Shown here: positions 8,635 through 16,429 of the stretch, piece after piece
Layout: every line of letters starts with the position of its first letter
How positions within the stretch are numbered: position 1 is the first letter of the stretch
Assembly: GCA_016873195.1 (NCBI GenBank)
Contig: VGXW01000012.1
Span: 1-35,173 of the forward strand
DNA: 35,173 nucleotides
Source of the DNA: Planctomycetota bacterium
Lineage (GTDB): Bacteria; Planctomycetota; UBA1135; UBA2386
Reading direction: 5' to 3'
Position numbers and translations under genes: made by a program
The notes under the pieces: generated by a model
Seen by the model: only the letters and a program-made list of their open reading frames with translations
The model's database searches: none
What the model was told of the DNA's origin: nothing

Positions 8635-9050
8635 GGACCTGGCTGATCGACACGGGGCCCATCGTCGCCTTCCTCGACGCGCGGGATCCCGCCCACGGCG
8701 AGATCGTTCGACGCTGGTCAGGCCTGATCGGGACCTGTGCAACGACCAGCGCCGTGATCACCGAAGCCATGCACCTGCTGGCCGCGGACCCCGGCGGACC
8801 ATCGGCGCTCGCCGAACTCGTCTCGCTCGGGAACTTCCGCGTGTTCGATCTCTGCCAACCGGCCGACCTGACCGCGGCCGCGCGGCTCATGGAGAAGTAC
8901 GCCGACACTCCCATGGACTTCGCAGATGCCACTCTCGTTCTGCTCGCCGAGGCGCTCGGTGTGCGCGACATCCTGACCCTGGATCGGCGCGGATTCACCA
9001 CCTACCGCACGGGGAGGCGCGAGGCGTTCCACCTGCTGCTCGGCGCATGA
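8631..9050 (+). CDS. PIN-domain ribonuclease toxin (VapC-like)
   Basis: VRTWLIDTGPIVAFLDARD...SAVITEAMHLLAA...TPMDFADATLVLLAEALGVRDILTLDRRGFTTYR; acidic residues conserved (LIDTG, TEAMHLL, MDFADA). GTG start overlaps the antitoxin TGA. Confidence 0.88.
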   Translation: MRTWLIDTGPIVAFLDARDPAHGEIVRRWSGLIGTCATTSAVITEAMHLLAADPGGPSALAELVSLGNFRVFDLCQPADLTAAARLMEKYADTPMDFADATLVLLAEALGVRDILTLDRRGFTTYRTGRREAFHLLLGA

Positions 9051-9095
9051 CGTACGGCGCATCGCGGGACTGCCCTGCGGATCGACCCACGAGGG

Positions 9096-9290
9096 CCGCC
9101 GTACCAGCCGCCGACCTTGTTGAACCGGTCGGGCGTGAAGCCCGGGATGTGCGCGTGGGCGAACTCGCGCAGGCCGTGCTCCCAGAGGTAGAAGCCGAGG
9201 AAGTAGCCGGCGACGCCGCCCAGCACCGAGGCCAGCGAGGCCCAGAACGCATGGCGCCGGCGGCGCTCGCGGCGGCCGAGTGGGTGGGCC
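9096..9290 (-). pseudogene. Truncated YqaA/DedA-like membrane protein fragment
   Basis: HPLGRRERRRRHAFWASLASVLGGVAGYFLGFYLWEHGLREFAHAHIPGFTPDRFNKVGGWYG resembles the first conserved half of YqaA-type SNARE-associated proteins; no start codon at the left and alignment-like sequence ends abruptly at GGWYG. Confidence 0.55.
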
Positions 9291-9297
9291 GCCCTGG

Positions 9298-10110
9298 CTA
9301 CTCCACCAGCGACGGGAACACCTCGCGCACGCGCGCGAAGTGCTGCGCCGCGTCGGCCGGCGCGTTGCCCTTGCCGGCCAGCACCGTCAGCAGCGAGTAG
9401 AGATCCTGGCCGGTCACGGTGTAGGTCGCTTGCGGATCGTCCTGCAGCTGCCGCGCCAGCCGGCGCTGCGCCGCCTTCGGGGTCAGCACGCAGCGCTTCG
9501 CCGCGGCGGGCCGGTCCTCCAGTTCGCGCAGCGCGTCGTCGACGACGCGGAGCTCCTGGCCGGTCGGCGCCGCGAGCACGCGGCGGCCGATCTGCCGGGC
9601 CTTCGCCCACGACAGCTTGCCGGCGTGCAGTCTGGCGCGCACCCGCGGATCCATGCGGGGCACGTAGCGCAGGATCTCCTCGACCCAGGTCTCGTTCTTG
9701 CCGAGGAACGCGGCGATCCGTGCGACCGACCAGTCGGCGTTGTTCAGGAACAGGATCGTGTCGAAGTAGTCGCTGATCCTGGCGTCGAGGCGGTCGGCGT
9801 TGAGCTTGAGGTTCAGCGCGCGCATCTCCTCGAGGTCGCCGGTGACGACGCGCACGTCGATCCGGTCGTAGTAGCCCGCGTGCTCGGCGCGGATCCGCTG
9901 GATCGCCTCGAGGCGGTGGAAGCCGCCCACCAGGTAGTACTCGCGGTGCTGCCGCTCCCAGACGACCAGCGGCTCCAGCAGGCCGTTCTCCAGGATGTCC
10001 TGCTGGAAGTGGGCGACCTTGCTCTCGCAGAGCTCGCGGTGGTTGGTGAGCAGCGGGTGCCGGCGCACCTGCTCGATCGGGACGTAGTCGTAACGTCTGG
10101 TCGTGACCAT
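9298..10110 (-). CDS. Stand-alone ParB/sulfiredoxin-like nuclease-domain protein
   Basis: IEQVRRHPLLTNHRELCESKVAHFQQDILENGLLEPLVVWERQHREYYLVGGFHRLEAIQRIRAE...WSVARIAAFLGKNETWVEEILRY (HTH-like). No ParA adjacent. Confidence 0.75.
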   Translation of the reverse strand: MVTTRRYDYVPIEQVRRHPLLTNHRELCESKVAHFQQDILENGLLEPLVVWERQHREYYLVGGFHRLEAIQRIRAEHAGYYDRIDVRVVTGDLEEMRALNLKLNADRLDARISDYFDTILFLNNADWSVARIAAFLGKNETWVEEILRYVPRMDPRVRARLHAGKLSWAKARQIGRRVLAAPTGQELRVVDDALRELEDRPAAAKRCVLTPKAAQRRLARQLQDDPQATYTVTGQDLYSLLTVLAGKGNAPADAAQHFARVREVFPSLVE

Positions 10111-10278
10111 GGCGGATCGCGCCGCTCCGGACCGGTCGGCGGGCCGCGGCGCCGCTCGGCGCAGCTTCCCTGCGCGCGGCCGTCGTTTCCAGGCCGGGGC
10201 GAGGGAACCGCGGCGTGCACCGATCCAGGGGGAAGGCTCAGCCTGTTCCCGCCGTCCGCGACGGGCGTCGTGGACACG

Positions 10279-11487
10279 TCAATCCCGCGCGAGCCCGAAG
10301 TGCCGCAGCGCGATCCAGGCGTAGAGCTCGACGCCCGCGAACACGTTCTCCAGCGCGACGTACTCGTCGACGCGGTGCGCGCACTCGGGGTGGCCCGGCC
10401 CGACCTTGTTCACCGTCGGGATGCCCTGCTTGCCGAAGAAGACGGCGTCGTTGCCGGCCGGCGTGTACTGGAACCGCGCGTGCGGCCGGCCGAGGTCCTC
10501 GCGCAGCGCGCGCAGCACGGTCTGCGCGAGCGGATGGCCCTGGTCGAGTTTGTGGCCCTCGCGCGGGTAGAGCTCCTCGACCGTGATCGCGTAGCCCGGC
10601 TCCTCGTGCGCGCGCAGGCACTCGCCGAGTTCGCTGCGGAAGCGGCGCAGGTCGTCGGCGTACAGGAGCGGCGTCGGCCGGCAGTCGACCACCGCCTCGG
10701 CGACCTCGGGGATCACGTTGGTGCGGTCGCGGTCGCCGGCGCGGAACGCGGTGGTGGTCAGCGTCGTGTGGCCGAAGTCCGGGTCGGCATAGCGCTCCTT
10801 CCAGCGCGACTCGAGCGCGCCGAGCGCGTCGAGGATCGCGCGCAGCTTGCCGATCGGGTTGCGCGACAGGTGCGGGCGGCTGCCGTGCCCGCCGAGCCCC
10901 ACGACGCGCACGACGAGGAAGGTGCTGCCGCGATTGCCGAGGCAGACCTCGTCGAGCCCGGTCGGCTCGGTGACGACGCAGGCGGTGCGGGCGAAGTCGA
11001 GGAAGCGCTCGCGCTCGGCCCATTCGAGGAACCCTGCGGTGCCGTCGCCGGTCGTCTCCTCCTCGATCGTGAACGCGGTCACCAGTCGCCCGGGCAGCGC
11101 CACGTCGCGCAGCAACAGCGACGCGAAGTAGGCGGCGACCGTCGACGCGTGCATGTCGCTGGTGCCGAGCCCGTAGAGCCTGCCGCCGGCCACGGTCGGC
11201 GTGAACGGCCCGTAGGTCCACGCGCCCCCGTTCGGCGGGACCGTGTCGACGTGGCCCGACAGCACGAGCGCCGGCTCGCCGCGGCCGACGACGGAGATCA
11301 CGTTGTGCCGGCCCTTGCACGGCTGCAGGATCGCCGCGATGCCGCGCGCGCGCAGCCATTCGGCGAGGTGGTGCGCGATCGGTCCCTCGTTGCCGGTGAC
11401 GCTGTCGATCGCGACCATCTCCGTCAGCAACCGCACGATCTCGTCGCGACGGTCGTGCACCCAGCGGCGGACGTCCTCGGGCCTCAT
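10279..11487 (-). CDS. M20-family metallopeptidase/N-acyl amino acid deacylase (ArgE/DapE-like)
   Basis: LVLSGHVDTVPPNGGAWTYGPFTPTVAGGRLYGLGTSDMHAS; FTIEEETTGDGTAG; VTEPTGLDEVCLGNRG; HPECAHRVDEYV. ATG at 11487 overlaps the stop of the upstream GNAT gene. Confidence 0.88.
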   Translation of the reverse strand: MRPEDVRRWVHDRRDEIVRLLTEMVAIDSVTGNEGPIAHHLAEWLRARGIAAILQPCKGRHNVISVVGRGEPALVLSGHVDTVPPNGGAWTYGPFTPTVAGGRLYGLGTSDMHASTVAAYFASLLLRDVALPGRLVTAFTIEEETTGDGTAGFLEWAERERFLDFARTACVVTEPTGLDEVCLGNRGSTFLVVRVVGLGGHGSRPHLSRNPIGKLRAILDALGALESRWKERYADPDFGHTTLTTTAFRAGDRDRTNVIPEVAEAVVDCRPTPLLYADDLRRFRSELGECLRAHEEPGYAITVEELYPREGHKLDQGHPLAQTVLRALREDLGRPHARFQYTPAGNDAVFFGKQGIPTVNKVGPGHPECAHRVDEYVALENVFAGVELYAWIALRHFGLARD

Positions 11488-12029
11488 GCGGGTTCTCCGG
11501 GTCGCAGGATCATGCCGATGCAGTGGCAATGGCCGGGGTGGGTGCACAGCTCGGAGTGATTGCGGCACGACTCGCAGCCGCGCCAGAACTCGGGATCCGT
11601 CGTCAGCTGGTCGAGCGGCACGCGCACGAAGCCGAGCGCGTGGTTCATTGCCTGCACCAGCGGCGAACTGGAGAGGCTCATCAGCACGGCGTCGGGGTGG
11701 CGTTCGCGCGAGCTGGCCACCAGCGCCAGCTTGAGCCGGCTGCCCAGCGCGATGCCGCGCCGATCGGCGCGCACGACGAGCCCCGAGTGCGACACGAAGC
11801 GGCCGCCCTGCCACAGGGACCAGAAGCCGAAGCCGACCAACTCGTCGCCGTCGAGCGCGAGCACGGCCTGGCCGGCCTGGATCTTCGCGCGCAGCAGTTC
11901 GGGCGGCCGGCGCGCGACGTCGTGGTTGCGCGCGGCGGCGGCGATCAGCGCCGCCGCGGCGTCGGCGAAGCCGGCGTCGGCCTCGGTCGCGACGCGCACG
12001 ACGACCTCGCTTTCGTCCACCCCGATCAC
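11484..12029 (-). CDS. GNAT-family N-acyltransferase with Cys/His-rich C-terminal tail
   Basis: GTG start: VIGVDESEVVVRVATEADAGFADAAAALIAAAARNHDVARRPPELLRAKIQAGQAVLALDGDELVGFGFWSLWQGGRFVSHSGLVVRADRRGIALGSRLKLALV; tail CESCRNHSELCTHPGHCHC. Start overlaps the upstream argF' stop (GTGA). Confidence 0.72.
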   Translation of the reverse strand: MIGVDESEVVVRVATEADAGFADAAAALIAAAARNHDVARRPPELLRAKIQAGQAVLALDGDELVGFGFWSLWQGGRFVSHSGLVVRADRRGIALGSRLKLALVASSRERHPDAVLMSLSSSPLVQAMNHALGFVRVPLDQLTTDPEFWRGCESCRNHSELCTHPGHCHCIGMILRPGEPA

Positions 12030-13078
12030 CTCACGCGGCCGCCGAGGGCCGCGAAGACCGCGGCCGCGGTCCAGACGCGGTTCTCGGCCTCGTCGACGAC
12101 CACCCCCCGTCGCGAGTCCAGCACGCCGTCGGCCACGACGACGTTGCGCCGCACCGGCAGGCAGTGCATGAAGATCGCGTCGTCGGTGCGCGCCATCTTG
12201 GCCTCGTCGACGATCCAGTCCGCGCGCAGCGGCTGCTTCCTGCGGACCTCTTCGTCGAAGCGGCCGTAGTAGTCGAGCGAACCCCAGGCCTTCGCGCAGA
12301 CGACCTTCGCGCCGCGGTAGGCCGCGGCGATGTCGTCGGTCTCGCGGACCGAACCGCCGCGCGACTCGGCGCGCGCGCGCGCCGCGGCCAGCACCGCGGG
12401 CTCGAGGCTCCAGCCCTCGGGGCGCAGCACGGTCACGTCCATGCCGAGGTCGGCGGCCGACAGCAGCTGCGAGTGCGGCGTCGCGACCGGCAGCGACTTC
12501 GGGTGCCAGGCCCACGTCAGCACGTACTTGGTGCCCCGCGGCTCGGGGAACCGTTCGCGCATGGTCGCCATGTCCGCCAGCCCCTGCATCGGGTGGAAGC
12601 GGTTGGACTCGAGGTTGATCACCGGCACCTCGCTGAACTCCGCGAGCCGGTGCATGAAGAAGTCGCGCGCGAGCTCCGGATAGCTGCCGGTGACCGTTGC
12701 CTTGTCGTTGCCGACCGTGATCAGCTCGCACTTGCGGATGCCGATGAAGTTCGCCATGCGCGACAGCACCGGCGCCAGCTCGCGCACGTGCTCCTGCGTG
12801 TTGCCGTCCATCACGACGCCCTCGCCGGCTTCGAAGTTCCACGTGTCCTTGCCCGGCTGGATCGTGATCGCGGAGCCGCCGTAGCGCACCATCGCGGCCT
12901 CGCACGACACGCGCGTGCGCACCGAGGGGTTGAAGAACAGCAGCACGCTGACCATGCGCTCGAGCGCGGCGCTGCGGCGAGAGCGCTTCAGGTCGAGCGC
13001 GAGGTCGACGAGGCCGGTGACCTCGTCGACGCTGAAGTCCAGGGTGCTGAGGAAGTGGCGTCCTTGCAGTCCGGTCAT
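12026..13078 (-). CDS. argF': N-acetyl/N-succinyl-ornithine carbamoyltransferase (argF'-type transcarbamylase)
   Basis: FFNPSVRTRVSCEAAMVRYGGSAITIQPGKDTWNFEAGEGVVMDGNTQEHV; KYVLTWAWHPKSLPVATPHSQLLSAADLGMDVTVLRPEG; MHCLPVRRNVVVADGVLDSRRGVVVDEAENRVW. Closely matches the remembered Xanthomonas acetylornithine carbamoyltransferase pattern. Confidence 0.85.
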   Translation of the reverse strand: MTGLQGRHFLSTLDFSVDEVTGLVDLALDLKRSRRSAALERMVSVLLFFNPSVRTRVSCEAAMVRYGGSAITIQPGKDTWNFEAGEGVVMDGNTQEHVRELAPVLSRMANFIGIRKCELITVGNDKATVTGSYPELARDFFMHRLAEFSEVPVINLESNRFHPMQGLADMATMRERFPEPRGTKYVLTWAWHPKSLPVATPHSQLLSAADLGMDVTVLRPEGWSLEPAVLAAARARAESRGGSVRETDDIAAAYRGAKVVCAKAWGSLDYYGRFDEEVRRKQPLRADWIVDEAKMARTDDAIFMHCLPVRRNVVVADGVLDSRRGVVVDEAENRVWTAAAVFAALGGRVR

Positions 13079-13099
13079 GCGAGGCTCGGGGCGGTCGAG

Positions 13100-13120
13100 G
13101 ACGGCGCGCGCGGCGCCGTC
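13100..13120. promoter_or_regulatory. 8-bp stem hairpin in the argF' leader
   Basis: GACGGCGC-gcgcg-GCGCCGTC, 22 nt upstream of the argF' ATG at 13078. Confidence 0.3.
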
Positions 13121-13448
13121 GGCGCGGCAAGCCTAGCGACGAGGGTGTGCACGCAGAAGGCACTGCTCGGACACGAGCCGAGCGCCGCGTGCGGCGGGCC
13201 GGCGTCGTCGCCGCAACGCGCGCCCCCGGCAGTTCCACAGGCGGATCCGCCGGAGGACAGCGGGGGCCTTGCGTCGAAGTGCGTAGCCCTGGAGGCCGCG
13301 CGGGAGGTCCGGAGATCGCAGGTCGTGGCGGTGCGTCGCGCCTGCGGCCGGCGCGATTCAGAGGACGACGGGCGGGTTGTCAGTTCGTGCGAACCAAACT
13401 AGGTTGGCTCCCTCGTCGAACCTCGCCCCGTCACCCGGAGCCCATCCC

Positions 13449-15566
13449 ATGCGCCTCGCCACTCCCTGCCTGTCGGTGACCCTTGTGTTTGCCACCACGG
13501 CGCCGTCGCAGACCGCGATCGTCGTGCCCGATGGTCTCGCGACCGTGCCCGGCAACGCCAACAACTCCTTCCCCTGGTCGCGCAATGCGAGCAGCATGCG
13601 CATCCAGTTCATCTACGACGACTCCCACTTCACCGCGCAGGGCATGACGGGACCTGCCCTGATCACGCAGCTGCGCTGGCGGCCCTACTCGCCGACGACA
13701 ACCCCGGGAACCTGGGCGGGCGGTTCGTGGCCGAACGTGCGCATCGACCTGGCCACCGCCGCGACGAGCTGGTCGGCGCCCAGCGCCACGTTCGCCAACA
13801 ACCTCGGCGCGGACGCGATCACCGTGCACCAGGGCCCGGTGGTCGTGATCGGCGGCACCGTGCAACCGAACACGGTCGGCCCGTGGTACATCGGCATCCC
13901 GCTGGCCACGCCGTTCGTCTACAATCCGGCCACGGGCGACGACCTGCTGGTCGACATCCATCTGGACGGCACCGGCTGGACCGGCACGTCGCGCGCCGCC
14001 GACCACCAATGGACCGGCTCGATGGCGGCCCGCATCTACAACACGTCGGGCCTGACCGCGACCACCGGCTCGGTGGGGACCTCCTATGGCGCCGTCATGG
14101 AGGTCACGCACCAGCCGGCGGTCGGCGTGTTCTCCCGCTTCTCGGCGACGCCGCGCACGGGCCCCTCGCCGCTGCAGGTGCAGTTCGCGGACGCCAGCTT
14201 CACTTCCGATCCGAACGGCATCCTGGCCTGGGCCTGGGACGTCGACGGCGACAACGTCGTCGACTACACGGTGCAGAACCCGTCGCACACCTACACCAAC
14301 TGCGGCACCTACTCCGTGTCGCTGACGGTGATCGCCGCCAACGGCACGAACACGCTGGCCGTGTCGAACTTCATCGTCACCGACACGGTGACACCGTCGT
14401 TCGCCTGGAGCAATCTCGGCGCCAACGTCATCCAGTACACCGACACCTCGGCGCCGGTGCCGACGTCCTGGGACTGGGACCTCGACGGCGACGGCATCAC
14501 CGACTCGACGGCGCAGCACCCGGTCTGGGCCTACGCGCAGACCCAGTGCGTCGGCGCGAACGTCCGGCTCGCCGTGAGTCGCCTGTGCCGCGGCCCCTTC
14601 ACGACCTCGCAGCAGGTGGTCCTGGCGCCGAGTTCGGTCGCCTACATGACCGGCAGCACCAGCACCAGCAGCTCGAGCTGGATCGGCGGCCTGTTCGACG
14701 TTTCGGTGACCCATCCGGGCGGCATCAGCGTCTGCGGCGTGACGGTGCGGCCTGGCGGCCTCGTCGCCCCGATGAACGTCGCGGTCTACGTCGCGCCGGA
14801 CACCTACGTCGGCAAGGACACCAACGCATCGCTGTGGCGCCTCGTCGCCACCGCCACGGCGCTGCCGGCGGCGGCACCGGGCTCGATCGCGCTGAACCCG
14901 CCGTTCTACCTGCCGGCCGGCAACTTCGGCATGGCGGTCTACATCGGCCAGCCGGGCGGCGTCAGCACCAGCATGACCCACAACAGCGTGCCGACCACCG
15001 GCCATCCGGGCCCGATCAGCACCCCGGACGTGATCCTGTTCCCCAACCCGGCCGCCGCGCCGGGCATGATCCGCACCGGCCTGTTCGGCGGCGGCACGCT
15101 CAACCCGCGCATCTGGAACGGCACGCTGCACTACTCGGCGTGCGGCACGGGCGGCGACCCGGGCTTCGGGTTCTTCGGCGCCGGCTGCGCCGGCTCGCTG
15201 GGCATCACGAACCTGCGGCACGCCGGCCGTCCGCGGATCGGCAGCACGTTGACCGTGAACTACGACAACCTGCCGCTGGCGGCGGCCATCATCTTCATGG
15301 GCTTCAGCAACACGAACTCGCTGTTCGGCCCGCTGCCGCTCGACCTCGGCGTGTACGGCGCGCCGGGCTGCAGTGCCCGCGTCAGCACCGACGCGACGCT
15401 GTTCCTGCTCGGCGCCGGCAATGCCGCCGCGTGGAACTTCGGCATCCCGAACGTCGCGAACCTCGTCGGCGTGCTGATGTACCACCAGGCCCTCGTGCTC
15501 GATCCGGGCTTCAACACGTTCGGCGCGGTGATGTCGGACGCGGCGGGCCTGATCATCGGCAGCTGA
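13449..15566 (+). CDS. Secreted PKD-repeat protein with C-terminal beta-rich surface-type domain
   Basis: Signal-like N-terminus MRLATPCLSVTLVFATTAPSQ; PKD motif FSATPRTGPSPLQVQFADASFTSDPNGILAWAWDVDGDNVVDYTVQNPSHTYTNCGTYSVSLTV; second degenerate PKD (DWDLDGDGITDSTAQHPVWAY). Confidence 0.82.
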   Translation: MRLATPCLSVTLVFATTAPSQTAIVVPDGLATVPGNANNSFPWSRNASSMRIQFIYDDSHFTAQGMTGPALITQLRWRPYSPTTTPGTWAGGSWPNVRIDLATAATSWSAPSATFANNLGADAITVHQGPVVVIGGTVQPNTVGPWYIGIPLATPFVYNPATGDDLLVDIHLDGTGWTGTSRAADHQWTGSMAARIYNTSGLTATTGSVGTSYGAVMEVTHQPAVGVFSRFSATPRTGPSPLQVQFADASFTSDPNGILAWAWDVDGDNVVDYTVQNPSHTYTNCGTYSVSLTVIAANGTNTLAVSNFIVTDTVTPSFAWSNLGANVIQYTDTSAPVPTSWDWDLDGDGITDSTAQHPVWAYAQTQCVGANVRLAVSRLCRGPFTTSQQVVLAPSSVAYMTGSTSTSSSSWIGGLFDVSVTHPGGISVCGVTVRPGGLVAPMNVAVYVAPDTYVGKDTNASLWRLVATATALPAAAPGSIALNPPFYLPAGNFGMAVYIGQPGGVSTSMTHNSVPTTGHPGPISTPDVILFPNPAAAPGMIRTGLFGGGTLNPRIWNGTLHYSACGTGGDPGFGFFGAGCAGSLGITNLRHAGRPRIGSTLTVNYDNLPLAAAIIFMGFSNTNSLFGPLPLDLGVYGAPGCSARVSTDATLFLLGAGNAAAWNFGIPNVANLVGVLMYHQALVLDPGFNTFGAVMSDAAGLIIGS

Positions 15567-15575
15567 GATTGCCAC

Positions 15576-15590
15576 CGCCGCCGGGCGGCG
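15576..15590. terminator. Compact GC inverted repeat just after the PKD gene stop
   Basis: CGCCGCC-g-GGCGGCG 9 nt after the stop; no T-tract, so the terminator call is weak. Confidence 0.25.
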
Positions 15591-15919
15591 ACGATGGGCG
15601 TCACTCCCGAGTCGAGTGGAAACGCGGCTCGTCCCCATCCAGCAATCGTCGCGATGCGCCCCTCGTCGCCAGACCCGGCGCCCCCTGCGCGAACGGTCGG
15701 CTGCCGCGGCGCTGCGCCCGTTCGGCCGGGTCTGTGGCGAGGTCGTGCTGCGCGGCGCGGTCGGCCCGGGGACCGGCGTGGGCCCCAGCGCTCCGGTGGC
15801 TTTTCCCGCCGCGGCGTGGACCGCCCGCGGGGTCCAGCTACTGTCCTTCCGGGTTTCCACCTGCGCAGCAGGCGCAGCGTCGGGAGGACCCGCACCCGCG
15901 AGGCCCGGAGGTCGAGGAC

Positions 15920-16429
15920 ATGACGACTGCGCACCAGCGACGGATGCTCTTCGAGTTGGCGGACTCGCTGCTGGAGTTCACGGATCTCGGTCGCTCGGGC
16001 TACCGAGGTGCCGCGGCGCGCCTGCGGCAGGACAAGATCCTCGCCCGAGCCGAGGCGGACCTCGGCGAACTGCCGCCCGCGGCGCGCCGGGCGATCGAGG
16101 ACTGTGTGGATCCGGCGGCGGCGACCATGCTCGACAGGTCCATCGCGGGACTGGGCGCTGCCAGTGGCGAGGAGACGCAGGCCGGGCTGCGCGCGGTGCT
16201 CACGGCGCTGGCGGCTCGTCTGCTCGCCGCCGACCGCCGCGAGCAGGCCCAGCGCGCGCAGACCGCTTTGGCGTCGCTGCACGGGGCTCGCCCGGTGCCC
16301 GCGCCGCGCGCGAGCCGGGATCCGCAGGCCGGGAAGCCGCCGCGGCGTGCCGCCCCGACGAGGAAGCCGGGCCGCGCGACCGTTTCGGGTGGTGAACCTG
16401 GCCAGTCCTCCCAGGAGGCTGGGGCGTAG
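15920..16429 (+). CDS. Hypothetical helical protein with basic Pro/Ala-rich tail
   Basis: ATG 15920: MTTAHQRRMLFELADSLLEFTDLGRSGYRGAAARLRQDKILARAEADLGELPPAARRAIEDCVD...; no family recognised. Overlaps antisense with the convergent nitrilase ORF. Confidence 0.5.
   Translation: MTTAHQRRMLFELADSLLEFTDLGRSGYRGAAARLRQDKILARAEADLGELPPAARRAIEDCVDPAAATMLDRSIAGLGAASGEETQAGLRAVLTALAARLLAADRREQAQRAQTALASLHGARPVPAPRASRDPQAGKPPRRAAPTRKPGRATVSGGEPGQSSQEAGA

Noticed and set aside
6201-9050. 949-aa ORF on + strand
   Set aside because: Out-of-frame reading of the OPT gene joined to the PIN toxin; only 8631-9050 is real.
9280-11559. 759-aa ORF on + strand
   Set aside because: Antisense to the ParB-like and M20 genes, no recognisable motifs.
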